Below are positions 53,332-64,000 of a DNA stretch of 64,000 nt, in pieces. The DNA comes from Lachnospiraceae bacterium (GTDB lineage: Bacteria > Bacillota > Clostridia > Lachnospirales > Lachnospiraceae). The position numbers and the translations under genes are program-made. Location of the stretch: assembly GCA_910574195.1 (NCBI GenBank), contig CAJTBF010000002.1, positions 1-64,000 on the forward strand, read 5' to 3'. Numbering within the stretch: position 1 is the first letter of the stretch; each line of letters opens with the position of its first letter. A model generated the notes under the pieces. That model was not told the origin of the DNA and did not search any database. It worked only from the letters and a program-made list of their open reading frames with translations.

Positions 53332-54330
53332 ATGAAAGCAGGAAAGTTATCCCAGACTATTTGGAGACGGGCGGTGCAAAAGCAGTTGCATATAGATCAA
53401 AAAGAACTTTTTCTGTTTCCCTCCCAGGAGGAGAACTGTGCGGCGATTCGCGGGAAGGACGGGCAGGTGGTTTTTTCCGCGTCGGCCGCTGTGTATGGGA
53501 ATGCACCGCAGGTGGGGACATATGCAGTCATAAAAGCAGTCAATGATCTTGCGAGCAGGGGGGGGACTCCGACAGGGGTTTCAGTACAGTTTCTGCTTCC
53601 TTCCCGTATAGAAGAGGCGCAATTGGCAGAGAGTATTTGTGAGACGGAGAAGATCTGTGCAGAAATGGGAATACTACTGGCAGGAATACAGGCGGAGGTC
53701 AGTCCGGCCCAACGGCAGACGACGATACAGGTATTCGTATCGGGAAGTGCGGCAGAGTCGGAACTTCGGCGTCTGACGGGCATTGTGCCGGGACAGGAGA
53801 TTTTCCTGTGCGGATACGTGGGACTGGAGGGTACGCTGCGGATTTTGGATGAGTGCAAAGAAGAATTGAAAGAACGGTTTGCACCGGTGTTTCTTCGCCA
53901 GGCGGCGGCACAAAAGAAGCAGTTGATTCGTCTGCCGCAGCTTTCTTTTCCGGCAGGAAGTGTTACGGCAATACAACAGATCGGAAGCGGCGGGATTCTG
54001 GGTACACTCTGGGAGGCGGCGGAGGCGGCGGATGTGGGGCTTTGGCTGGATATGTCGGCGATGTGTATTCGGCAGGAGACGGTGGAGATCTGTGAATATT
54101 ATCGTCTCAATCCTTATCAGATGACATCCGCCGGAAGTTTTTTGCTCATAACAAAAGATGGGGAGCTGTTACAGAAGAAACTGGAGGAAATGGGAATCCG
54201 CGCCGGGAAGCTGGGGAGAACTACGGCGGGAAGCGCGCGGGTGATTCGAAACGGAGAAGAGGAACGGTTTCTGGACCGTCCGGCGCCGGATGAACTGGCA
54301 CGCTGGTGGGAAGAACGTCTGCGTATCTGA
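53332..54330 (+). CDS. AIR synthase-related (HypE-like) protein
   Basis: 332 residues with the PurM/HypE/ThiL/SelD ATP-binding fold. VGTYAVIKAVNDLASRGGTP matches the conserved N-domain, and VFVSGSAAE, GSGGILGTLWEAAEAADVGL and TSAGSFLLI mark the C-domain. The HypE C-terminal PRxC thiocyanate motif is absent (the end is WWEERLRI), so carbamoyl-dehydrating HypE activity is unlikely. Often annotated hydrogenase maturation factor. ATG 53332 follows gaggaaaagag. trmL follows by 66 bp. Confidence 0.78.
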   Translation: MKAGKLSQTIWRRAVQKQLHIDQKELFLFPSQEENCAAIRGKDGQVVFSASAAVYGNAPQVGTYAVIKAVNDLASRGGTPTGVSVQFLLPSRIEEAQLAESICETEKICAEMGILLAGIQAEVSPAQRQTTIQVFVSGSAAESELRRLTGIVPGQEIFLCGYVGLEGTLRILDECKEELKERFAPVFLRQAAAQKKQLIRLPQLSFPAGSVTAIQQIGSGGILGTLWEAAEAADVGLWLDMSAMCIRQETVEICEYYRLNPYQMTSAGSFLLITKDGELLQKKLEEMGIRAGKLGRTTAGSARVIRNGEEERFLDRPAPDELARWWEERLRI

Positions 54331-54396
54331 AAATAGCAGGAAACGGGAAAGCCGTATCTTTTGGACAGAGGCGCCTGGAAAAGGGGAAGAAAGAGG

Positions 54397-54888
54397 ATGA
54401 ATATTGTATTACTTGAACCGGAGATTCCGGCCAATACCGGCAATATCGGAAGAACCTGTGTGGCGACGGGAACCCGGCTGCACCTGATTGAGCCGTTGGG
54501 ATTTCGGCTGGATGAGAAAGCTTTACGGCGGGCAGGTATGGATTACTGGAAGGAACTGGACGTATCTGTCTATCTGAATTATGAGGATTTTCTGGAGAAA
54601 AATCCGGGGGCAAAAATGTATATGGCTACGACAAAAGCGGAAAAAATGTATACACAGGTTTCTTTTGAACCGGACAGTTATGTAATGTTTGGAAAAGAGA
54701 GTGCGGGTATTCCGGAGGAAATCCTGGTAAAGAACCGGGAACGTTGTATCCGGATTCCTATGATGGGCCGGATTCGTTCTCTGAATCTGGGGAATTCCGT
54801 TGCAGTGATTCTTTACGAAGCGCTGCGGCAGAACCAGTTTGCCGGCATGAATCCCAAAGGACATTTACATCGGCTGACATGGGAATGA
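54397..54888 (+). CDS. trmL: tRNA (cytidine/uridine(34)-2'-O)-methyltransferase
   Basis: TrmL (163 residues), a SPOUT-fold SAM methyltransferase that methylates the wobble ribose of tRNA-Leu isoacceptors. The N-terminal NIVLLEPEIPANTGNIGRTC, mid motif VMFGKESAGIPEE and C-terminal knot MMGRIRSLNLGNSVAVILYE are all present. ATG 54397 follows ggggaagaaagagg; the ATG at 54361 adds a non-conserved Arg/Lys stretch. The V-ATPase operon begins about 175 bp later. Confidence 0.93.
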   Translation: MNIVLLEPEIPANTGNIGRTCVATGTRLHLIEPLGFRLDEKALRRAGMDYWKELDVSVYLNYEDFLEKNPGAKMYMATTKAEKMYTQVSFEPDSYVMFGKESAGIPEEILVKNRERCIRIPMMGRIRSLNLGNSVAVILYEALRQNQFAGMNPKGHLHRLTWE

Positions 54889-55065
54889 AGGAGAATGCTC
54901 CGGGGAATCGCCGCATTTTCCGAATGAGCCAAATCGGTGTCGGGTCAGGAAGATATTGGTAACATTATATACAATTCAGCATGATAAATATTGGAAAATC
55001 TGTGGACTATCCACAACGAATATGCTATGATAATTAGGTGTACTCAGAAAGGCGGTGACTTAAAA

Positions 55066-55374
55066 ATGGTAGAAAACACGATTCAGGTAATCAGAGAAAC
55101 AGAAGCAAAGGCTGATGAGATCGTGAAGGAAGCAGAACGGAAACAGAAAGAGCTTCTGGAAGCGGCAACCAAAGAGGCGGAGCAGATCAAATCAGAACAG
55201 ATTCAGAGCATGAAACAGAAGGCCGATACAGATATGGAGGCGGCAAAAGAGAAAGGTACACAGAATCTGGAGAAAGCGACAGCCGAGATCGCGCGGGAAG
55301 TTGCAGCATTGAAAGAACTTGCGATGCAGAAAGAAGATGCGGCGATAAATGGTGTGATTGCAGGTTTAATATAA
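55066..55374 (+). CDS. V-type ATPase peripheral stalk subunit (H/G type)
   Basis: 102 residues, almost entirely one coiled coil rich in Lys, Glu, Ala and Gln (RETEAKADEIVKEAERKQKE onward), as expected for the EG/EH peripheral stalk. ATG 55066 follows aaaggcggtgac. It is the first gene of the V-ATPase operon, ahead of subunit I. Names differ between systems (NtpF, AhaH, G); position and coil support the role. Confidence 0.82.
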   Translation: MVENTIQVIRETEAKADEIVKEAERKQKELLEAATKEAEQIKSEQIQSMKQKADTDMEAAKEKGTQNLEKATAEIAREVAALKELAMQKEDAAINGVIAGLI

Positions 55375-55471
55375 GATAGGAAGATCCGATAAGATCGGGG
55401 GAGATTTCTCTGAAACGGATGCGAAAAGCATCTGGAAAAACTGAATAAAATAGAAAAGGAGGGATTGGATT

Positions 55472-57966
<2,495 letters not shown>

Positions 57967-58000
57967 TTGGTAAAAAAATCAGAAATATGAGGTGTGACAG

Positions 58001-58594
58001 ATGGGTGGATTAGACAAGATTAAAAGTCAGATCCTGGATGAAGCGAACCACTCAGCAGAAGCAATCATTGCGGAGGCAAAAGAAAAGGCGGAACAGATTC
58101 TCACTGCCGCCAGAGAAGAGGCAAAAGCAGAGACCTCCAGAATTTCTTCGAAATCCCAGGAAGCGGTGGAGACCTACGCGGATCGGACAAAATCGGCCGC
58201 AGATATGCGTCGGAAGCAGGCGATTCTTCAGGCGAAGCAGGATGTGATCGCACAGGTACTGCAAAAGGCATATGAAAAGGTTTGTGCGCAGAGTGATGCC
58301 GCTTATTTTGATATGATTGGAAAAATGCTGGAAAAGTATGTGCAGCCGGGAGAAGGCGTGATTCGTTTTAATGAGAAGGATTTGAAGCGAATGCCGAAAG
58401 GATTTGAAGCGGAGATCGAAAAAGCGGCCAAAGCAAAAGGCGGAAGTTTGCATTTGTCGGCCGAAGCTCAGGAGATGGACGGCGGTTTTATCCTCGTATA
58501 TGGCGGGATCGAAGAGAACTGTACCATCCGGGCAATGTTTGAAGCAAAGAGAGATGAGCTGTCGGATAAGGTTCATGAGGTGTTGTTTATATAG
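58001..58594 (+). CDS. ntpE: V-type ATP synthase subunit E
   Basis: 197-residue peripheral stalk subunit. A long N-terminal coiled coil (ILDEANHSAEAIIAEAKEKA ...) is followed by a globular C-terminal domain (GGFILVYGGIEENCTIRAMF) that binds the catalytic head. ATG 58001 follows gaggtgtgac. It lies between K and C in the usual operon order. Confidence 0.92.
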   Translation: MGGLDKIKSQILDEANHSAEAIIAEAKEKAEQILTAAREEAKAETSRISSKSQEAVETYADRTKSAADMRRKQAILQAKQDVIAQVLQKAYEKVCAQSDAAYFDMIGKMLEKYVQPGEGVIRFNEKDLKRMPKGFEAEIEKAAKAKGGSLHLSAEAQEMDGGFILVYGGIEENCTIRAMFEAKRDELSDKVHEVLFI

Positions 58595-58624
58595 AATGTT
58601 ACAATAAGCACAGGAGGGAAGATT

Positions 58625-59596
58625 TTGAATGATTTAGAATATACCTATGCGGTTGCGCGTATACGTGCATTGGAAGCATCCCTGCTGACGGATTCGGTAA
58701 TTGACCAGCTCGTGAACTGCCAGAATGAAAAGCAGTGTCTGGAACTGTTGAGTGAAAAGGGCTGGGGCGATCATGATACGCCCCTGGAAGCATCTGCAAT
58801 ATTGAAACGGGAAGAAGAGAAGACATGGGAGGTGATCCGGGAGATCGCGCCGGATCTGTCTGTGTTCGATGTGCTTTCCTATTCCAAGGTGTACCATAAT
58901 TTAAAAGCAGCCATCAAGGAAGTGTGTACCGAAGTTCAAAATGAAAATATCTTCTATGATGATTGTTCGATTCCGGGAGAAGAGATGCTGCAGATTGTGA
59001 AGGACAAGGAGTTCGGACGTCTGCCGGGAAATATGCCGTTTGTGGCACAGGAGGCATATGATACGCTTCTGCATACGCGGGACGGCCAATTGTGTGATGT
59101 GATTGTGGACCGGGGCGCGCTGGATGCGATTTATGAGGCAGGGTGCAGCGCCAAAGATGAGATCATCCGGAATTATGCGGAATCTACGGTTGCGATCGCT
59201 GATATCAAGACGGCCGTGCGTGCGCAGAAGACGGGGAAATCCCTGGATTTTATGAAGCGTGCCATGGCGGAATGTGAGAGTGTCAGCGTGGAGCAGCTTG
59301 CCAAGGCGGCTCTTGCCGGAGCGGAAGCCATCGGAGAGTATCTGTCCGGTACGACCTACGCGGAGGGAGCGCAGGCGTTGGAAGAGTCTCCATCGGCGTT
59401 TGAGCGCTGGTGTGATAACCGGATGATGGAGACGATCCGTCCGCAAAAGTATAATGCGTTTTCAGTAGGTCCGCTGGTGGCATATCAGCTTGCCAGGGAG
59501 AATGAGATCAAAACTGTTCGGATTATCCTGACCGGAAAGCAGAATGATTTTCCGGAGGAGGCAATTCGGGAAAGGGTAAGGGAGATGTATGTATAA
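58625..59596 (+). CDS. ntpC: V-type ATP synthase subunit C (d), TTG start
   Basis: 323 residues, all-helical, the socket linking the rotor ring to the central stalk (YTYAVARIRALEASLL, CDVIVDRGALDAIY, NAFSVGPLVAYQLARENEIK). The start is TTG 58625, 7 nt after aggaggg; no ATG fits as well. The last 8 bp overlap subunit F. Confidence 0.92.
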   Translation: MNDLEYTYAVARIRALEASLLTDSVIDQLVNCQNEKQCLELLSEKGWGDHDTPLEASAILKREEEKTWEVIREIAPDLSVFDVLSYSKVYHNLKAAIKEVCTEVQNENIFYDDCSIPGEEMLQIVKDKEFGRLPGNMPFVAQEAYDTLLHTRDGQLCDVIVDRGALDAIYEAGCSAKDEIIRNYAESTVAIADIKTAVRAQKTGKSLDFMKRAMAECESVSVEQLAKAALAGAEAIGEYLSGTTYAEGAQALEESPSAFERWCDNRMMETIRPQKYNAFSVGPLVAYQLARENEIKTVRIILTGKQNDFPEEAIRERVREMYV

Positions 59597-59912
59597 GATT
59601 GCAGTAATCGGCGATTACGACAGTATCTACGGGTTCGCAACGCTGGGACTCAGCATCTGCCCGGTAAAAACCCGTGAAGAAGCCAGAGATAAGCTGCATC
59701 AGCTTGCCGGGGGAAAGTATGGGATCATCTATATTACCGAGGCGGTGGCGGCAGAGTTGAAGGAAGAGATCGCAGAATATCAGGAGCAGACCTTTCCGGC
59801 GATTCTTCAGATTCCGGGGGTATCCGGTAATACCGGAGCAGGCGTGGAAGGCGTGAAGAAGACGGTGGAACAGGCGGTCGGATCCGATATTCTGTTTGCA
59901 GAGGATAATTAG
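59589..59912 (+). CDS. ntpG: V-type ATP synthase subunit F
   Basis: 107 residues, a Rossmann-like central-stalk protein that activates ATP hydrolysis (YKIAVIGDYDSIYGFATLGL, IIYITEAVAAELKEEIAEY, ILQIPGVSG). ATG 59589 overlaps the end of subunit C, implying coupling. Also called subunit G in Enterococcus nomenclature. Confidence 0.9.
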   Translation: MYKIAVIGDYDSIYGFATLGLSICPVKTREEARDKLHQLAGGKYGIIYITEAVAAELKEEIAEYQEQTFPAILQIPGVSGNTGAGVEGVKKTVEQAVGSDILFAEDN

Positions 59913-59936
59913 GAAGAGGAAACATCTGCGCTACCG

Positions 59937-60006
59937 GGCTCGAAAGAACCTCGCCAGGTCAGCGAGATGTACTTAACAACTAGGTTCGTGAAGAACCTCA
60001 CCAAGT
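59937..60006. repeat. Imperfect direct repeat between subunits F and A
   Basis: ggctcgaaagaacctcgcca (59937-59956) and ggttcgtgaagaacctcacc (59983-60002) are related. The second forms the hairpin aggttc/gaacct. The 124-bp gap holds no gene. It may be an RNA processing or stability element that sets subunit stoichiometry. Confidence 0.55.
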
Positions 60007-60036
60007 TTTATAAGTAAGCAGGAGGTAATTCGTCAA

Positions 60037-61803
60037 ATGAGCACAGGCATTATTAAAAAGGTCGCAGGCCCACTTGTTATTGCATCGGGAATGCGGGACG
60101 CGAATATGTTTGACGTGGTTCGTGTCAGTAAACAGAGACTGATTGGCGAAATCATTGAAATGCATGGTGATGAGGCTTCCATACAGGTATACGAGGAAAC
60201 TTCCGGGCTGGGACCAGGGGAACCGGTAGAGTCTATGGAAGTGCCTATGTCCGTAGAGTTGGGGCCTGGACTGATCACCAGTATTTATGATGGAATTCAG
60301 AGACCATTGGACGACATTATGAAAGTGTCCGGGAACAATCTGAAGCGTGGAGTGGAAGTACCGTCTCTGAAACGGGATTTGAAGTGGGAATTTGTTCCTA
60401 CCGTGCAGGTTGGGGATGAAGTGGAAGCAGGCGACGTGTTTGGCACCGTGCAGGAAACGATTGTCGTACAGCAGAAGATCATGGTTCCGTTTGGAATCAA
60501 GGGAAAAGTAAAAGAGATTAAGTCCGGAGAATTTACCGTAGAAGATGTGGTGGCGGTCATCGAAACGGACAATGGGGACCGGGAATTGACCATGATGCAG
60601 AGATGGCCGGTTCGCCGCGGAAGACCTTATCAGAAAAAACTTCCGCCGGAGATGCCCCTGGTAACAGGACAGCGTGTTGTCGATACGTTTTTCCCCATTG
60701 CGAAAGGCGGTGTGGCGGCGGTTCCGGGACCGTTCGGAAGCGGAAAGACCGTGATTCAGCATCAGCTTGCAAAATGGGCGGAAGCGGATATCGTAGTTTA
60801 TATTGGATGTGGGGAACGTGGAAATGAGATGACGGACGTTCTGAATGAATTTCCGGAATTGAAGGATCCAAAGACCGGACAGTCTCTGATGCAGAGGACC
60901 GTTCTGATTGCGAATACGTCAGATATGCCGGTCGCGGCACGTGAGGCATCCATTTATACGGGAATTACGATCGCGGAATATTTCCGTGATATGGGATATT
61001 CCGTTGCATTGATGGCAGATTCCACGTCCCGTTGGGCAGAAGCGCTTCGTGAGATGTCCGGGCGTCTGGAAGAGATGCCGGGTGAGGAAGGATATCCGGC
61101 TTATCTGGGAAGCCGTCTGGCACAGTTCTATGAGCGTGCAGGACATGTTGTTTCTCTTGGAAAAGAGGGACGGGAAGGCGCTTTGTCTGTAATCGGAGCG
61201 GTATCTCCTCCGGGTGGTGATATTTCCGAGCCGGTATCTCAGGCAACCTTGCGTATCGTAAAAGTATTCTGGGGACTGGATTCTGCCCTGGCATATAAGA
61301 GACATTTCCCGGCCATCAACTGGCTGAACAGCTATTCGCTGTATCTGGATGATATGGAAAAATGGTTCAATTCCCAGGTGGCGGAAGACTGGATGTCAAA
61401 TCGGCAGAAGATGATGTCGCTTTTGCAGGAAGAGGCAGAACTGGAAGAAATTGTAAAGATGGTTGGTATGGATGCACTGTCTGCGGGAGATCGTCTGAAA
61501 ATGGAAGCTGCCCGTTCCATCCGCGAGGACTTTTTGCATCAGAACTCCTTCCATGAAGTGGATACCTATACGTCTTTGAAGAAGCAGCATATGATGATGC
61601 AGTTGGTTATGGCATATTACGAGATGGCAGTGGAAGCGCTCGGTCGGGGCGCGCAGCTCCAGCAGTTGATTAGCCTGCCTGTCCGGGAACAGATCGGGCG
61701 TTTCAAATATGTAACAGAAGAGCAGCTGGATACGGAATATGATAAAGTGACGAAGAAGCTGCACAGTGAGATTTCAAATGCATTGGGAAAGGAGGGATTC
61801 TAA
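60037..61803 (+). CDS. ntpA: V-type ATP synthase catalytic subunit A
   Basis: 588 residues. Walker A is [17 protein letters not shown] near residue 231, Walker B is [16 protein letters not shown], and the catalytic Glu is in GCGERGNEM. The ~90-residue non-homologous insertion typical of A-type A subunits is present (about 110-195). ATG 60037 follows gcaggaggtaa. Subunit B starts one base after the stop. Confidence 0.97.
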   Translation: MSTGIIKKVAGPLVIASGMRDANMFDVVRVSKQRLIGEIIEMHGDEASIQVYEETSGLGPGEPVESMEVPMSVELGPGLITSIYDGIQRPLDDIMKVSGNNLKRGVEVPSLKRDLKWEFVPTVQVGDEVEAGDVFGTVQETIVVQQKIMVPFGIKGKVKEIKSGEFTVEDVVAVIETDNGDRELTMMQRWPVRRGRPYQKKLPPEMPLVTGQRVVDTFFPIAKGGVAAVPGPFGSGKTVIQHQLAKWAEADIVVYIGCGERGNEMTDVLNEFPELKDPKTGQSLMQRTVLIANTSDMPVAAREASIYTGITIAEYFRDMGYSVALMADSTSRWAEALREMSGRLEEMPGEEGYPAYLGSRLAQFYERAGHVVSLGKEGREGALSVIGAVSPPGGDISEPVSQATLRIVKVFWGLDSALAYKRHFPAINWLNSYSLYLDDMEKWFNSQVAEDWMSNRQKMMSLLQEEAELEEIVKMVGMDALSAGDRLKMEAARSIREDFLHQNSFHEVDTYTSLKKQHMMMQLVMAYYEMAVEALGRGAQLQQLISLPVREQIGRFKYVTEEQLDTEYDKVTKKLHSEISNALGKEGF

Positions 61804-63174
61804 ATGCCGAAAGAATATCGTACGATACAGGAAGTAGCCGGCCCGTTGATGCTGGTGCGCGGTGTGGAGAATGTCACCTATGACGAGCTGGGCGAGATTG
61901 AGCTTGCCAGCGGAGAAACCCGCCGGTGCAGGGTATTGGAGATCAACGGAGGCGACGCACTGGTACAGTTGTTTGAAAGCTCTACCGGCATTAACTTATC
62001 TAACAGTAAAGTCCGGTTCCTTGGACGAAGCATGGAGCTGGGCGTATCGGAAGATATGCTGGGCCGCGTCTTTGACGGACTGGGCCGTCCCATTGACGAC
62101 GGACCGGAGATTCTGCCGGATGCAAGAATGGATATCAATGGTCTGCCGATGAATCCGGCGGCGAGAAGCTATCCGGAGGAATTTATTCAGACGGGTGTTT
62201 CTGCGATTGACGGTTTGAATACGCTGGTTCGTGGACAGAAGCTGCCGATTTTCTCGGCTTCCGGTCTGCCCCACTCCCAGTTGGCCGCACAGATTGCAAG
62301 ACAGGCAAAAGTATTGGGAACGGAAGAGAACTTTGCGGTTGTATTTGCCGCGATGGGTATTACGTTTGAGGAATCCAATTTCTTCATCGAAAGTTTTAAG
62401 GAAACCGGTGCCATTGACCGTACTGTTTTGTTTATCAATCTGGCAAACGATCCGGCCATTGAGCGTATTGCAACGCCGAAGATGGCGCTGACGGCGGCAG
62501 AATATCTGGCGTTTGAAAAAGATATGCATGTGTTGGTTATTCTGACAGATATTACGAACTATGCGGATGCACTGCGTGAGGTATCCGCGGCCCGTAAGGA
62601 AGTGCCGGGGCGCCGTGGTTATCCGGGATATATGTATACGGACCTTGCCACACTCTATGAGAGAGCCGGGCGGCAGAACGGGAAAAAAGGAAGTATTACC
62701 ATGATTCCGATTCTGACTATGCCGGAGGACGACAAGACGCATCCGATTCCGGACTTGACCGGGTATATTACAGAGGGTCAGATCATTCTGAGCCGTGACT
62801 TATACAGAAAAGGAATTGCACCGCCGATCGACGTATTGCCGTCTCTGTCCCGTTTGAAGGATAAGGGAATCGGAGAAGGAAAAACCCGTGCAGATCATGC
62901 CAATACAATGAATCAGCTATTTTCTGCTTATGCGCGTGGAAAAGATGCGAAAGAATTGATGGTGATCCTGGGTGAAGCTGCGTTGACGGAGATTGACCTG
63001 ATCTATGCAAAGTTTGCGGATGCATTTGAGAATGAGTACGTGTCGCAGGGATATACTGCTGACCGCGGGATTGAGGAAACTTTGGAGATTGGATGGAAAT
63101 TACTCTCCATGCTGCCGAGAACGGAATTGAAACGTATCGATGACAAATTCCTGGATCAATATTATCAGGGATAA
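61804..63174 (+). CDS. ntpB: V-type ATP synthase subunit B
   Basis: 456-residue non-catalytic head subunit with a degenerate P-loop ([16 protein letters not shown] in place of GxxxxGKT). It keeps the contact Arg region ([23 protein letters not shown] split over two motifs). ATG 61804 directly follows the A stop (TAA-ATG) with aaaggaggg inside A. Confidence 0.97.
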   Translation: MPKEYRTIQEVAGPLMLVRGVENVTYDELGEIELASGETRRCRVLEINGGDALVQLFESSTGINLSNSKVRFLGRSMELGVSEDMLGRVFDGLGRPIDDGPEILPDARMDINGLPMNPAARSYPEEFIQTGVSAIDGLNTLVRGQKLPIFSASGLPHSQLAAQIARQAKVLGTEENFAVVFAAMGITFEESNFFIESFKETGAIDRTVLFINLANDPAIERIATPKMALTAAEYLAFEKDMHVLVILTDITNYADALREVSAARKEVPGRRGYPGYMYTDLATLYERAGRQNGKKGSITMIPILTMPEDDKTHPIPDLTGYITEGQIILSRDLYRKGIAPPIDVLPSLSRLKDKGIGEGKTRADHANTMNQLFSAYARGKDAKELMVILGEAALTEIDLIYAKFADAFENEYVSQGYTADRGIEETLEIGWKLLSMLPRTELKRIDDKFLDQYYQG

Positions 63175-63263
63175 AAAGAAATCGTGTAATGGTTCCATCT
63201 CCGGCGTGAACGGATTTGGACGGTTACAGATCGTCAGCAGAATAGAAGGAGAGGTGATTCCAT

Positions 63264-63920
63264 TTGGCATCTACACAGGTAAATCCTACCCGTATGGAGC
63301 TGACTCGTATGAAGAAAAAGCGTATTACGGCCATTCGTGGGCATAAACTTCTGAAGGATAAACGGGATGAGCTGATGCGTCAGTATCTGGATCTGGTACG
63401 GGAGAATATGGAAGTACGGAAACGGGTAGAGGCAGGAATTCTTTCTGCCAATAAAAATTTCGTGATCGCCAAAGCAGGAATGTCGGAAGCCGCATTGAAT
63501 ACGGCATTGATGGCGCCCAAGCAGGAGATTAATCTGGTTGCGGGGGAGAAGAATGTCATGAGTGTCAATATTCCGACATTTGAATATAAGACAAGGACGG
63601 CGGATGAGAATGATATCTATTCTTATGGTTTTGCATTTACTTCCAGCGACCTGGACGGGGCGGTAAAATCTCTGGCAGATATTCTGCCGGATATGATCCG
63701 GCTTGCAGAATGCGAGAAGGCATGTCAGCTTATGGCGGCGGAGATTGAAAAGACAAGACGGCGTGTAAACGCCCTGGAACATGTGATTATTCCGGAGGCA
63801 GAGGCAAATATCAAATATATTACCATGAAGCTGGATGAGAATGAAAGAAGTACACAGATCCGGTTGATGAAGGTAAAAGATATGATGTTGGAAGAGGCAC
63901 ATAAGTATTCCGAAAAATAG
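63264..63920 (+). CDS. ntpD: V-type ATP synthase subunit D, TTG start
   Basis: 218 residues, two long helices forming the rotor shaft (NPTRMELTRMKKKRITAIRG near the start, TRRRVNALEHVIIPEAEANI near the end). The start is TTG 63264, 7 nt after aggagaggtg; the next ATG would delete conserved residues. It is the last gene of the operon. Confidence 0.93.
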   Translation: MASTQVNPTRMELTRMKKKRITAIRGHKLLKDKRDELMRQYLDLVRENMEVRKRVEAGILSANKNFVIAKAGMSEAALNTALMAPKQEINLVAGEKNVMSVNIPTFEYKTRTADENDIYSYGFAFTSSDLDGAVKSLADILPDMIRLAECEKACQLMAAEIEKTRRRVNALEHVIIPEAEANIKYITMKLDENERSTQIRLMKVKDMMLEEAHKYSEK

Positions 63921-63931
63921 AAAGATAAAAT

Positions 63932-63988
63932 AACGGCGGGGCTGCTGCATAGCGACGATAATTCGATTCTGTGGCGGCTCCGTTTTTT
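63932..63988 (+). terminator. Terminator of the V-ATPase operon
   Basis: aacgg...ggctgctgcata pairs imperfectly with tgtggcggctccgtt and is followed by six T. Confidence 0.7.
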
Positions 63989-64000
63989 CGTACCATCGTA

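Overview
This is a chromosomal window from a Firmicute, most likely a gut Lachnospiraceae (Clostridia). Support comes from the moderate GC content, strong AGGAGG-type ribosome binding sites, a V/A-type ATPase operon, a large-type SRP RNA, an L10 leader ahead of rplJ-rplL, a separate rpoB-rpoC unit, and several families typical of that group (CPBP protease, DUF4080 radical SAM, VanW, DUF6128-like). I cannot name the species from sequence alone.

Layout. 1-670 is a scarred mobile-element edge: palindromes, a truncated MobC-like gene and the first codons of an IS3-type transposase. 669-2036 (minus) is an AlbA_2/HATPase regulator whose 3' end runs into a 12-bp tandem repeat, followed by tRNA-Asn and tRNA-Ala (minus). 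2.9-5.8 kb holds pyridoxamine kinase, a TatD-associated radical SAM protein and an iron alcohol dehydrogenase. 6.0-9.7 kb (minus) holds SEC-C methionine aminopeptidase, a DUF1015 protein, an HD hydrolase and a membrane protein. 9.9-13.7 kb holds an LCP protein, a small unknown and glgB. 13.7-16.7 kb (minus) holds a CPBP protease and an operon of secreted Asp/Asn-rich repeat protein, ECF sigma and RsgI-like anti-sigma. 16.9-24.1 kb holds a diguanylate cyclase, a candidate structured RNA, a BspA-like surface protein, hypB, a FapA-like protein and a GH5 lipoprotein. 24.2-29.4 kb is a pantothenate/CoA operon (DUF2520, panB, panC, panD, coaBC) packed with three kinds of non-coding repeat. 29.4-40.8 kb holds L10 leader-rplJ-rplL, a MerR/TipAS regulator, a broken InlB-repeat surface protein and rpoB-rpoC. 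40.9-54.9 kb holds maf, a YgjP-like metallopeptidase, an IbrA/IbrB pair, an XRE protein, dGTPase, a repeat-rich DUF6128-like protein, tadA, SRP RNA, a DUF4080 radical SAM protein, VanW, a HypE-like protein and trmL. 55.0-64.0 kb is a V-type ATPase operon in the order H/G-I-K-E-C-F-A-B-D, whose K subunit carries the Na+-site residues.

The most unusual structure is a family of short non-autonomous elements with GTTAC... ends and exact 8-bp target duplications: two short copies (4390-4454, 24094-24157), one long copy (51212-51500) and a degenerate copy (20111-20172). They share ends and internal hairpin modules with a second dispersed repeat (26307, 42230, 53161). Other points of interest are 127-bp tandem repeats with perfect 18-bp palindromes between panC and panD, an Asn-Pro (SEAL-type) anti-sigma operon, the IbrA/IbrB pair, and a one-base slip that hides an (Asn-Glu-Pro-Ile)n tail. 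All calls were made by reading; no database search was run.
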